Assembly (NCBI GenBank): GCA_002786025.1 | Contig: NHNW01000023.1 | Span: 1-64,000 of the forward strand | DNA from: Zasmidium citrigriseum | Taxonomy: Eukaryota; Ascomycota; Dothideomycetes; Mycosphaerellales; Mycosphaerellaceae | Reading direction: 5' to 3' | Length of the DNA: 64,000 nt | In this document: piece after piece, positions 21,659 through 33,065 of the stretch | How positions within the stretch are numbered: position 1 is the stretch's first letter | Layout of the letters: each line of letters opens with the position of its first letter | The notes under the pieces: generated by a model | What the model saw: the letters and a program-made list of their open reading frames with translations, nothing else | The model's database searches: none | Told to the model about the DNA's origin: nothing | Position numbers and translations under genes: made by a program

Positions 21659-23092
21659 TCACTCCCCTCGTCTTCTCTTCGTGCCGGCGTGCCCATTCAA
21701 ATCGCCATCTGCAACATCATCCCCATCCACAAACTCCAGCTCGTCCGCTTGAGCAGTGCTCTTCCTCCTGAATTGGCCAGTTCCAATAGCCACAATCTCA
21801 TCCTCGCTGTCGCTCTCGCCCATGTCGAGGAGCACTGGCATACGAAACTCCTCCCCAGCGCCTTTCCCTATCCTGCCCTCTCGCTCCAACTGCTCTTCAT
21901 CCACAGTCAACACATCGACATCCTCATCTTCCGCATCCAGTCGCCGTTTCTGGAGCTCAGCCGTATCGTGGATGTCAAATTCGTCTTCCTTCTCGATGTA
22001 CTCCACGTTCTCTTCAACCTCCATAAAGTCGGGTGCCAGAGCTGACCAGCGTTGTGGAGTATTGATCGACCACAGATATATTCTGCCGCTTTCCACACCT
22101 GTCGCCGCGACGAATGGTCTTGTCGGGTGCCATTCCACAGCTCCTAGCTCTTCTTTCGGCCCTTCCAAAATCTTGACCAACGAACCGTGTCCACGCTCCC
22201 AGATGTAAATGTCGTGGTTCATGAGAGTCGATGCCATAACGTAGTCGGCGTTGCTGCTGAACGCGACATGATTCCAAGAGAGGCGGTTGACGACATCTTG
22301 AAATTTGTGCTCGACTTCGAGGTTTATGCTGTCAGAGTGAAGGTTCGGATCGGAAAGGTGGGGCAGTTTGATCGTCCGAATGATGGTATCGGAGGCGTTG
22401 ACAAGCAAGTCCCTCCCAGAGCTGCTGAGACGAATCAGGAGGATGGGCTTGCTGCAGAGTCGATTGCTGTAGACTGTTTCTTTAGTCTTGCTGTCAATAA
22501 CATTGAGCCATCCCTTGGTGGTGCCAGTTATGATGTGCGATCCCGTAGGCGTGAACGCGGCGACTGTGGTGAAATGTTTTGCATCTGCCTTCTCATTCCC
22601 TTCGATCTCATGTGGTGCGCGTTTGGGCAGGTTTGGCAGTCCCATCTGTTTGACCTTCTTGCTGTCTGTAAAGTCCGCGAGCACAGGCCTGTACTCATAC
22701 AGCGCAGCCACGCAAATGTTGAAATTTGATGGGTGCAGCTCTGCAATATAGACGGGAGCACCCAGATTCACAGTCCGTACCCTGCTGCCATCTTTCAAAT
22801 CCCAGAGTATGACCTTCCAGTCCACGCTGCTGCTGAGCAGATATCGCCCACTTTTCTCCCATGATAATGACTGAACTGTTCGTCCAGAAGTGTGGCCCTT
22901 GAGTTTACGCGCGACGCCGTTGGTCTCGAGGTCGAAAATGGCGATTGTGCCCTTAGCAGTGCCAGACGCCAGGAGATCGCCGCGGTGTGAGAAGCGGATG
23001 CATACTGCCTGGCCGGACGAGCGCAGGCGGGCAGTGAGCGTTTCGGGGATGTCCTGGGCGAGGAGAACGGGGTCGGATAGAGGAAGATTCAT
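21659..23092 (-). CDS. SWD1: COMPASS subunit Swd1 (RbBP5 homologue), WD40 protein
   Basis: Single-exon 477-aa WD40 protein, the orthologue of yeast Swd1 and human RbBP5, a core subunit of the Set1/COMPASS histone H3K4 methyltransferase in the nucleus. It begins MNLPLSDPVLLAQDIPETL and passes straight into WD repeats: CIRFSHRGDLLASGTAKGTI; GRTVQSLSWEKSGRYLLSSS followed by DWKVILWDL; and later LGAVEWHPTRPFVAATG. IAELHPSNFNICVAAL is characteristic of this family. The C-terminal tail from about residue 380 is acidic (VEENVEYIEKEDEFDI) and ends basic (TKRRRGE). Its start faces that of RPB1 across about 0.9 kb. Long plus-strand frames here (e.g. 22187-22729) are antisense shadows. Confidence 0.92.
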   Translation of the reverse strand: MNLPLSDPVLLAQDIPETLTARLRSSGQAVCIRFSHRGDLLASGTAKGTIAIFDLETNGVARKLKGHTSGRTVQSLSWEKSGRYLLSSSVDWKVILWDLKDGSRVRTVNLGAPVYIAELHPSNFNICVAALYEYRPVLADFTDSKKVKQMGLPNLPKRAPHEIEGNEKADAKHFTTVAAFTPTGSHIITGTTKGWLNVIDSKTKETVYSNRLCSKPILLIRLSSSGRDLLVNASDTIIRTIKLPHLSDPNLHSDSINLEVEHKFQDVVNRLSWNHVAFSSNADYVMASTLMNHDIYIWERGHGSLVKILEGPKEELGAVEWHPTRPFVAATGVESGRIYLWSINTPQRWSALAPDFMEVEENVEYIEKEDEFDIHDTAELQKRRLDAEDEDVDVLTVDEEQLEREGRIGKGAGEEFRMPVLLDMGESDSEDEIVAIGTGQFRRKSTAQADELEFVDGDDVADGDLNGHAGTKRRRGE

Positions 23093-23994
23093 CGTCGGTG
23101 TCTGGACTCGTCACTGCAGTGACTCATGAAAGGATGTGACAGTGACTACTGCACATAGTACTTGTCATATGAGTGAGGCAGCATGCGCCTGCGAATGAAT
23201 CACTGCACTGCAAGCGGCAGGGGGAACAGGCAGTCGCCGAGTTGCCCTTCTTTCAACAACGACTCGCTGGCAGCACCGTCGCCTTCTCACTCCATTGCCA
23301 GACTTGCTGCTTCTGAAGCGTATATCAGAGCAGAAGCGAGTGGCTGTGCGTGAAAGTCGAAGAGTGCCCAGGTGAGAGTCGGCGTCGCGGCGGTTGTTGC
23401 TTTGGCTCGCGTGCCGCAGCGGGACACCCGTCCGTCACATCCCTGTCAGGCGCTCGGGCCACCCGCAGGCTTGGCCGGTTGTGAAGAGGTCGCCGCCTAC
23501 CAGCGCAACTCCATCTCCAGCACACCCTCGACCTCCACCCTCAACCATCGCAGAATCGCCCGGTTCCTCGCGATTTCGCCTGTACCCACTGCGTACACCA
23601 CGGAGACACGCTCGAAACCATCCCTCAGTCGCCAGCCGGCCTGCGATTGACCCCGGGCGCGTGACGGACTGCCCGCTCGAGACACCATTCTTACCGGCGC
23701 GCGGCGCACCACTCCCATCGCGGGAATCGCACAATCGACGACGGCGTCATAGTAGCGGAAGGAGCGACTTGCTCGAGGGCGCAAGGCGCGCGGCGGCCCT
23801 CACTTGAGGTCGCGCGAGGTTGATAGGGGAGAGGTGGCGGAGAACAAAACCGGCCAGTGACGCGGAAGCGACGTGCCAACAAAGCGCATCCGCCTCAAAG
23901 GACTGCCATCCAGAAGCGCACTGTCGCCGTCAAGAGATAGTAGGAGGCAAGACACCAGCACATCCGAGTCGTGCAGACACACCCGACCGTCAAC
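23093..23994. promoter_or_regulatory. Divergent SWD1/RPB1 promoter region
   Basis: 902 bases separate the two start codons, read outward in opposite directions. The region is GC-rich with no TATA near either start, as expected for constitutive genes. No other gene is recognisable inside it despite several short frames around 23372-23882. Confidence 0.6.
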
Positions 23995-26900
23995 ATGGCG
24001 ACCTTCGCGAAATCGTTGGCGCCGCTCAAGACGGTGCAGGAGATCCAGTTCGGACTCTTCTCGCCTGAGGAGATCAAGAGTATGAGTGTTTGTCACATCG
24101 AGTATGCGGAGACTTTGGACGAGCAGCGCCAGCGGCCGCGCGAGAAGGGCCTGAACGACCCCAAGCTGGGCACTATCGACCGTAGCCAGATGTGCGCGAC
24201 CTGCGGAGAGAACCAGCAGGAGTGTCCTGGTCACTTCGGCCACATCGAGCTGGCCGTCCCAGTCTTTCACGTCGGTAAGTAGCCATGCAGATGGCTTCGT
24301 CACTCACTTCAGGCGCTGATCATCACGTGACTAGGCTTCATCACCAAGATCAAGAAGATCCTCGAATCAGTTTGCCACAACTGCGGGAAGCTCTTGGAAG
24401 ATGAAGTAAGTTGTTTTCGATGTCCTTTCAACAGGTAGCATTTTGTTCCAGTATCAGTACTTACATGCACCCTGCAGAACAAGCCAGAGTTTGCCATGGC
24501 TCTCAAGCTGCGCGATCCCAAGCGGCGGTTCGAAGCCGTCACCCGCCTGTGCAAGGGCAAGGACGTATGCGCAGCGGACATTGAGGACAAGCCAGAGGAT
24601 GAAGACCCAAACAACCCGAAGAAAGACAAGGACAAGCGCAAGTCCCACGGTGGCTGTGGCAACACCCAGCCCACCATCCGAAAGGAGTCACTCAAGTTGT
24701 GGGGCACCTGGAAGAACCCGAAGGGAGAGGACGGCGAAGATGGTGGCGTTGAGAAGCGCCAGATCACTCCGCAGATGGCCTTGAACATCTTCCGCAACAT
24801 CTCCGAAGAGGACCTCGTGCGACTTGGCCTGAACGTCGACTACGCACGGCCCGAGTGGATGATCTTGACTGTGCTGCCTGTGCCACCACCGGCCGTCCGT
24901 CCCAGTATCTCGGTCGATGGCACCAGCCAGGGCATGCGCTCCGAAGATGACTTGACTTTCAAGCTGTCAGACATCATCCGAGCAAACTCGAACGTCCGCC
25001 GTTGCGAGCAAGAGGGTTCGCCACAGCACGTTCACGATGAGTTCACTGGTCTTCTGCAGTACCACGTTGCAACCTACATGGACAACGACACTGCCGGCAT
25101 TCCGAGGTCCATTCAGAAGACTGGCCGTCCGCTCAAGGCCATCCGTGCTCGTCTAAAGTCGAAGGAGGGTCGGTTGCGAGGTAACTTGATGGGCAAGCGT
25201 GTTGACTTCTCGGCGCGTACCGTCATTACCGGAGACCCCAACCTGGAGCTCGACCAAGTCGGTGTGCCTCGATCCATCGCCCGCGTGCTGACTTTCCCTG
25301 AGCGCGTTACCGTCTACAACATCCACAAGCTCTCACAGCTCGTGAAGACTGGACCAAACTTCCACCCAGGCGCCAAGTTCATCATCCGAGACGATGGCTC
25401 CAGAATCGATCTTCGATACCACAACGCGTCGAAGCAGATTCAGCTGCAGCTTGGCTGGATAGTCGAGCGACACATCGTCGATGGCGACTACATCATCTTC
25501 AACCGACAGCCTTCGCTGCACAAGGAGTCCATGATGGGTCACCGAGTCAAGGTCATGCCTTACTCTACGTTCCGTCTGAACTTGTCGGTCACGTCACCTT
25601 ACAACGCCGATTTCGACGGCGACGAAATGAACTTGCACGTTCCCCAGAGCCATGAGACCCGAGCTGAGGTCGCCAACCTCTGCGCCGTGCCACACAACAT
25701 TGTCTCACCGCAGAAGAACGGTCCTCTGATGGGTATTGTGCAGGATACCATGGCTGGTATCTACATGATGACGCGACGCGATGTCATGCTCGACCAAGAG
25801 CAAGTCATGAACATCCTCCTGTGGGTACCTGGCTGGGATGGTGTCGTCCCGCCCCCAGCAATCATCAAGCCAAGCCCCCGATGGACTGGCAAGCAGATAG
25901 TATCGCTTGCGTTACCGGCAGGGCTCAACATCATGCGACCAAAGGAGAACCACATTCCTCTCAGAGAAGAGAAGGATGATGGTCTCGTTGTCATGAACGG
26001 CGAGCTTGTCTGGGGCCGTATGGTCAAGGGCATTGTCGGTGCTTCGGGAGGTGGTGTGGTGCACTGCATCTTCAACGACAGAGGACCTGATGCCACCGTT
26101 GAGTTCTTCAACGCCGCGCAGCGAATCATTTGCTACTGGCTTCTACACAACGGCTTCAGTGTCGGCATTGGAGACACTATCCCAGACTCGGAGATGGTCG
26201 AGCTCATTGCCAAGGAGATTTACGACCAGAAGCACCAAATCGATGACTACGTCAAGGAAGTCGAATCCGGCAACATGGAGACACTCCCCGGTATGACCAT
26301 CCGAGAGACGTTCGAGTCGAAGACCAAGGCTGCTTTGGATAATGCGCGAAACAAGGGCGGTGATGTCGCCTATCAGCGTATGAGGCCTTGCAACAACGTC
26401 GGAACCATGGTCAAGTCTGGCTCGAAAGGCTCAACCACGAACGTGTCCCAGATGACTGCTGCTGTGGGACAACAATCTCTTGAAGGCAAGCGTCTGCCTT
26501 TCGGCTTCAAGGATCGTGTGCTTCCTCACTTTCCCAAGGACGACTACTCTCCCGCGTCACGAGGTTTCGTGGAGAACTCGTACCTCAGAGGTCTTACTCC
26601 ACAAGAATTCTTCTTCCACGCCATGGGTGGTCGTGAGGGCCTGATCGACACTGCCGTCAAGACTGCCGAGACTGGATACATCCAGCGTCGTCTGGTCAAG
26701 GCTCTCGAAGAAGTCATGATCAAGTACGACAGCACGGTCCGCAACTCGCTCGGCGACATTCTGCAGTTCACATACGGCGAAGACGGTCTCGATGCCATGT
26801 TTATCGAGTCGCAGCCTCTCCAGATCATCAGCGCTTCTGAAGAGAACTTCGACAAGAAGTACAAGATCGATGTCATCAACCCGCAGAACAAGAACCAGAT

Positions 26901-29495
26901 GCTTAGCCCCAACGTGCTGGAGATCGCAGCAGAGCTTCGGGGTGATGTGGATGTTCAGAAGCTGTTCGACGAAGAATACGAGGAGATTAAGAAGAGTCGA
27001 GACAAGATTCGAGGCAGCGTGGAGGATGCAGACGAGAGTCGCTACCTCCCGTTGAACGTCGGCCGCATGATCATGAATGCCCGCGACAAGTTCAAGATCA
27101 CGGACAACAGCAAGAGTGACCTGGACCCACGAGACACGATTCCGAAGGTCAAAGCGATGCTTGACAGACTCAAGATCATTCGTGGTGATGACGAGCTCTC
27201 GAAAGAGGCCGATCTCAACGCCACGCTACTCTGCAAAGCGCTGTACCGCTCCCGTCTGGCTTTCAAGAGACTGGTCAACGAGGATCACCTGAGCAAACTG
27301 GCCTTGGACAACATTCTTGGTGACATTGAGAACCGCTTCTTGCGAGCTCTGGTCAGCCCCGGCGAGATGGTGGGTGTCCTAGCCGCGCAGTCGATCGGTG
27401 AGCCGGCAACGCAGATGACGTTGAACACTTTCCACTTGGCTGGTGTGACTGCGAAGACCACTACCAAGGGTGTGCCGCGTCTGAAGGAGATTCTGAACGT
27501 GGCCGACAATATCAAGACGCCAAACATGAAGGTCTTCCAGCACGAAGACAACTACGACAACCAAGAGTCTGCCAAGGAACTTCGATCGCTCGTCGAGCAC
27601 ACCAACCTTCGTGGCGTTACCGAAGAGACGGAGATCTACTATGATCCTGTCATCGAGAGCACAGTCATCGAAGCCGACCGGGACATGGTCGAGTCATACT
27701 TCATCATTCCAGAAGACAACGCCGAGTCCCTTGACTCACAGAGCAGATGGCTTCTGCGCATTGTGCTCAGTCGCCGTCAATTGCTCGACAAGGGTCTGAC
27801 TGTCACCGAAGTGGCACAGAAGATCAAGGCTGTCTTTAACTCGGACATCTCCATCATCTTCTCGGACGACAACGCCGATGAGCAAGTCATTCGCATTCGG
27901 ATGAATAACCGCGACAAGGGCGAAGAGTCTGACAGCGAGGAAGAAGACATGCTCAAACGTCTCGAAGAGTACATGCTTGACAAGGTCGTACTCCGTGGCG
28001 TTGAAGGCATCCGCCGAGTCTTCGTGTCGTCTGGCACAAAGCTGCACATGAAGGATGACGGACAGTTGGTAAACAACAACAGAGAACCCAAGTGCAAGGA
28101 GTGGTACCTCGACACCGACGGCGTGCAGCTCCAGAAGGTTCTGGCTGTGGAGGGTGTGGATGCAACGCGAACGACTTGCAACCACTTCCAATCGATCATG
28201 TCGGTCTTTGGCATCGAGGCAGTCCGCGCTGCATTGATGCGAGAGATGAAGGACGTCCTGACCAACGACGGTTCGTACGTCAACCATCGCCACATGGCCA
28301 TCCTTTGCGATGTCATGTGCGCGAGAGGTGAGCTGATGGCAGTTACCCGTCACGGTATCAACCGCTCCGACACTGGTGCCCTCATGCGTTGCTCCTTCGA
28401 GGAGACGGTCGAGATTCTCTTCGACGCCGCTTCCTCTGGAGAACTGGACGACTGCCGTGGCGTGTCTGAGAATATCATCCTCGGCCAGCTGGCCCCCAGC
28501 GGTACTGGCGAGTTTGACATGCTCTTGGATACAGAGATGCTGAAGTCTGTGTCGGCCACTCAGAGACCAATGCAAATGGGCTTTGCCGCCGGGGCTGCCT
28601 CGCCGATGGCAGACGGTGCCGCGACGCCTTATGACTTCAACTCGCCGATGGCAGAGAGCGGTTTCACTGGCCCTGATTACGGCGCCAGCTTCTCGCCCAT
28701 CATCCAGCCCGGCCAAGACGAGAGCGGCGGTCTCACTGCATATGGCGGTGGTTTCGATGGTGGCTTGAGTCCTTACCGCGGCGGCATGAGTCCCGGCTAT
28801 GCACCAACCTCGCCGTTCAGCAGCATGAGTCCGACGTCGCCAGGCTACGGTGGCTACTCGCCGACCTCGCCGTCGTACGGTGGATACTCGCCAACCTCGC
28901 CAGCTGCAGGCATGACCAGTCCTGCCTTTGCCATCACGTCTCCGCAGTATTCGCCTGCCAGCCCGGCATACACGCCTACCTCGCCAAACTACTCCCCTGC
29001 GTCGCCAAAATACGGCACCAACAAGGTCTCCCCAACTTCACCAAACTACAGCCCGGCCTCGCCAAACTACTCTCCAACATCGCCCGGCTACTCCCCAACG
29101 TCACCAAACTACAGCCCGACTTCACCAGGCCACGCGCTGGGGAGTGCGACGTCGCCGAAATACTCTCCCACGTCGCCGCAGTACAGCCCGACGTCACCGC
29201 AATACAGTCCCACATCGCCGATGTACTCTCCAACGAGCCCTGTCTACAATGGTGGTGGTGGCGCAAGCAGTACATCTCCGACGTCGCCGCAGTACAGCCC
29301 CAAGTCGCCAATATACAGTCCCACGAGCCCAGCTCAGAATGACAACTACTCGCCGACGTCGCCGGGCAACAAGCAGAGTCCGACGAGTCCACAGTACTCT
29401 CCGACAAGCCCGCAATACTCGCCAAAGTGAGTCACCTTCCTCAATGTCTACAAAGACCATACTGACATCCGCGCAGCTCCCCCAAAGACGAGTAA
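23995..29495 (+). CDS. RPB1: RNA polymerase II largest subunit Rpb1
   Basis: Catalytic largest subunit of RNA polymerase II. Exons 23995-24274, 24335-24405, 24478-29426 and 29477-29495 give 1,772 aa. The start is [20 protein letters not shown]; an upstream in-frame start at 23971 is unlikely. Zinc ligands Cys67, Cys70, Cys77, His80 ([14 protein letters not shown]) and Cys107/Cys110 (CHNC) are present. The Mg-binding site is [10 protein letters not shown]. The bridge-helix/trigger-loop region is [18 protein letters not shown] followed by [15 protein letters not shown]. The CTD has roughly two dozen YSPTSPx-type heptads, degenerate at both ends. The last intron interrupts the tail so that a 19-nt final exon codes NSPKDE-stop; without splicing the protein ends YSPK at 29430. 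Confidence 0.97.
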
Positions 29496-30787
29496 TACCT
29501 TGACTTCTTCAACTGCATGACTACAGATTCATCATTGCATCAAAAGAGATTCTTTTCGAACACGAACGCCTGGGGAAACCGGTCCAGCATGCGAGCGAAA
29601 CGTACTCTTAGCTGAGCCCACGTGGCGCGTCTGCGATGACACGACCGACGATCTCACGGCTTTCGACTTTTTCCACTGTAACAACTATTTTCGAAGCGTT
29701 CATGGCAACTGCATTGGGACGGCGTTTTTAGAAAGATCTCTTCCTTGGACAATAGAGAAAGAGAAACAACCACGAAAGCCAAAAAGAGACACCAAGGGTG
29801 GTGTTGAGGGAAGCGAACAGGGAGGCATCGAGAGAGAAGTGTGGATGGGTGGATGCATTTGAATTGATGAGAGGCGAAACGAAAAAAGTGCTGTTTCCTT
29901 GTTGCGCCTCATAGATTGAACCCCAACGAGGCTTGCTACTGCTACTGTGTTTGTGCGATGGATCAGAGTTCTGGGATTGAGCTGCGAGTTCTCACTGCGG
30001 CTGGAGGGTGGATGATTCTGCTTTTGCACGGTGGACGTTGGGCTAATCACTTCTAGAGCCCTGCGGATGATACCCCGGAATTGGGAGGCAAGAATGCGAG
30101 AATGCTTTGTTCTCCTGCTGGAGACAGATATGCGACATGTGATGAGCGAGACTTGGAACTTCTTTCAGATAAGATTGAAAAATGCAGACAGCGCCGTCAC
30201 ATGGCTGCTAGGTTGCACAAACTTTACCCTTTTCTTCTCTTTCTTCGCTTCTGATATACAATAGGTCTAGTCTGGTGGCTGTTGTTGAAGCCTCACGCCC
30301 TTTCGGGGCCAATATGTCGTCTGCTTGAGGAAGGTGAGGGCCACGTGGGCTGGGAGAGTTTGGCCACTTCACCTCATCGGAACCTTCTCCGCTGCGACTT
30401 CTTCTCCTTCAACATCAACCAGAACACAAATACGCCACCATGGAACCAAATTTGCCATCTACCACGGCCTTCAGAACGAGCGGTTTACGCAAATTCCTCA
30501 GGAACTCCCTGCCGGGAGGAGAATCCGCCTAGCAGCAAAGATCGAGTCCACGACACTTTGAGCCGCGGCGTCCTCGTGGTGGCTTGCATGAAGCTTGATA
30601 TGGCTTGTCGTGAAGCTTCACAGTCGATGCGGGCGTTGGCCTCGCCTTGGCCATAGGAATGGCGCTGAGAAAGATGGCAGATTGAGGCTCTGTGTGAGCC
30701 GCAGCTTGCTGGTCTTGAGTACATCTGCCTCTCCTCGATCTCCTCAACGGAAACCAGCCATCTCTGCGATCACCAACTACCTTCAAC
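29496..30787. other. Intergenic region, 1.3 kb, no recognised gene
   Basis: Holds the RPB1 3' end and the promoter of the cysteine-rich secreted protein. Frames such as 29700-30050 (-) and 30282-30656 (+) show no domain or splice-consistent extension. Confidence 0.55.
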
Positions 30788-32601
30788 ATGCTCTTCTCAA
30801 GGCATCTTATCACTGTCGCTAGCCTCGCGCATGTAGCAATCGTTCACGCAGCCCTGGACAATAAAGACCCTGGCGACTACTGCATCAAGAGCTCCTACCA
30901 AAGCAACAGCGAGTTTTGCTGCTCGGGAGAATGCATTGACCATACCATTATCCTGTGGTCCGGGCAGTGCAAATGGTTCGGCGATGCTTGTTTGGATGCC
31001 AGTCCGCCTTCTTGTGGGGATACGTCGGTCTTCCAGTTGACGACTTGGGAATGGGAGACTGTGGGTGGGAATTGCTATTATGATGAGTGTCAGTGGCAGA
31101 GGTTCAATTATGGGTATGAGTGTTGTCCTTGTAAGTCTGAAAATTCTTGGTTGTTGGGTGGTCTTGCTGATATGGAGGGAATACAGGTCCTGATGGATAC
31201 AAGACGACGGGCAATACTTGCGTCCACCGCGGTAGGGGTTGCGTCGGCTGCACTGATTCCAGTGAGACCCTCCAAATCAACCCTCTCAGCGGGAACTACA
31301 TCTGTCACGGCAAAGACTGGCAGAACAAAGCTTGCGAACTTGAGCAGCAGATTCTCGACTGGATGAACATCGCGGGCGAAGCTAACACCGTCCTCAATGG
31401 CTTCTGCGCAGGTGCCGATCCCGCATCCTTCGCCATCAACGCCTTGCAAGCGATCATCGCCATGTTGAACGATGTCAACTCTGGACACACCAGAGGCTTG
31501 ACTGGATCCACGATGGTCGCGGCTCTCAATGTCGCGGCCATGGCTTCGGCGTTGTACATTGGACTCGAGCTGGAAGAGGCTGCGCTGCTTGCGAACAAGA
31601 TGTATCAGACTGCTTGCAAGGCTAGTACTATGCTTGGTGCTGCTTTGGACAATGCAGAGGAATATCTAGGCGACTTCCACGATCATACATGCCCAGAGTC
31701 ACAGAACAAACGGAACCTGGACGGCCCTGAGCATATACGCAACCGTACTGCCAGCAACCCTCCTGGAAGACAGTATATTCAAAACCGGGACGACCAATAC
31801 AATCCCTGCACAGCCTTCCTGAGCACAGTACCATCTGGCCTCGACACCATCGACAACCTCTGGAACGCTTCCACCTACATGCGTTTCTACACCGCAGACG
31901 ACACCCTCTCCCCGCAGATCGCCAACGCCCTGGTCCCTATCCAAGCCTGGAGGGAGAATGACGACGTTGGGGGCAATCAAACCGTGATGCATCGCTTCAT
32001 ACGCTTCATCAACGCGCTCCCAGATATCGAGCCCATTTGTGGCAGTTACTACGCGGACATGCAGAACGATCCGAGTGCTACTGGAACCGAGACTGTCAGC
32101 GTTGTGACTACGACGGCGTATGGTTACTTCCCGGAGAATCCGACGTTCCCGCTTGTACTCACGTATCCCGGGTTTACGACGACGTTGTATTCTTTTCCGG
32201 TGTTTCCGACTACAGTTTATGGATCGGTTGATTCTGGGACTGATACTATGACGAATGGAGATGAGACAACCTCGAGCTCGACTGACGTACCAACTTTTGC
32301 GTCGATGCCAGAGGTCTCTGCTTCGCCTTCATTGCCTCCTGGGGATCCTTTGGCGAGCCTAGATGCTTCACCAACTTCTGATAGTGTAGCAACGCCGGAT
32401 ACGACTCAGCCTGGTTCCACGCAGACGACCACTTCGCCGATCTCTGATAGCACTTCTCCGCCGGATACGACTGAGCTTGCGTCTACTCAAAATGACTCGA
32501 GTTCGACCACTTCATCGTCTTCGAGCGCCTCGAGAACAAGGTCTTGTGAGACGCAGATGTGGGCTGCGGGGCCAAAGACGTTTTGTCGGGATGAGTTGTA
32601 G
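30788..32601 (+). CDS. Secreted cysteine-rich protein of unknown family
   Basis: Exons 30788-31130 and 31187-32601 join (56-nt intron, TGT split across it) to a 585-aa protein. A signal peptide (MLFSRHLITVASLAHVAIVHA) precedes a compact domain with 17 cysteines between residues 32 and 164 (pairs FCCSGEC and ECCPC among them), a disulfide-stabilised, possibly knottin-like fold. A helical, Ala-rich middle follows (ALNVAAMASALYIGLELEEA), then about 150 residues rich in Ser/Thr/Pro, probably O-glycosylated. The C-terminus reads GPKTFCRDEL, which happens to match an ER-retrieval-type tetrapeptide; no GPI-anchor hydrophobic tail is visible. Cell-surface protein or effector-like secreted protein are both possible. 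I do not recognise a named family. Confidence 0.82.
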
Positions 32602-33065
32602 AGGCGTTTGGATGAAGCTTCGCAGTGGCCTCTGCGGGATGGATAACAGGCATACCGTAGCACTTGTGTGAACGAGGTCATGTATACTAGGAGACATGTC
32701 GTCGAAAAATTGCCTCAGTCACAGTCCCCCTGGCCTGGCATGAGCCAATCAGCCGACACCTTGAGCTCTGGGACAGATCAGATGAATCTAGCGTCAAGCC
32801 ATGTGCCGGCAGCAGGGTGGAAGACAAGGTAAGGTGAAGGTCTGAAGGTGTGAATATCTCGTCGTATCGTTCTGTATGTACATATACATCATCGTACAAT
32901 CATGCAGTCATGGGGTATATCGCAATGCATCATGCCATCCACCAACACCTCGCTAGCAAGTTGAAATCAGATCCGAGCAAAATCAGCGTAGAGTCTCCGC
33001 CGAACATGAACAAAACAGCAGCAAATGTGTGCGTAAATGGGGAAAGGTGTCGTCGCGTCGAGCCA
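32602..33065. other. Convergent 3' intergenic region
   Basis: Between the stop of the secreted cysteine-rich gene (+) and the stop of DMC1 (-). It should contain both terminators; no gene seen. Confidence 0.55.

Noticed and set aside
22187..22729. 180-codon plus-strand open frame
   Set aside because: Antisense to SWD1 WD repeats.
27736..28716. 326-codon minus-strand open frame
   Set aside because: Antisense shadow inside the main RPB1 exon; no domain.
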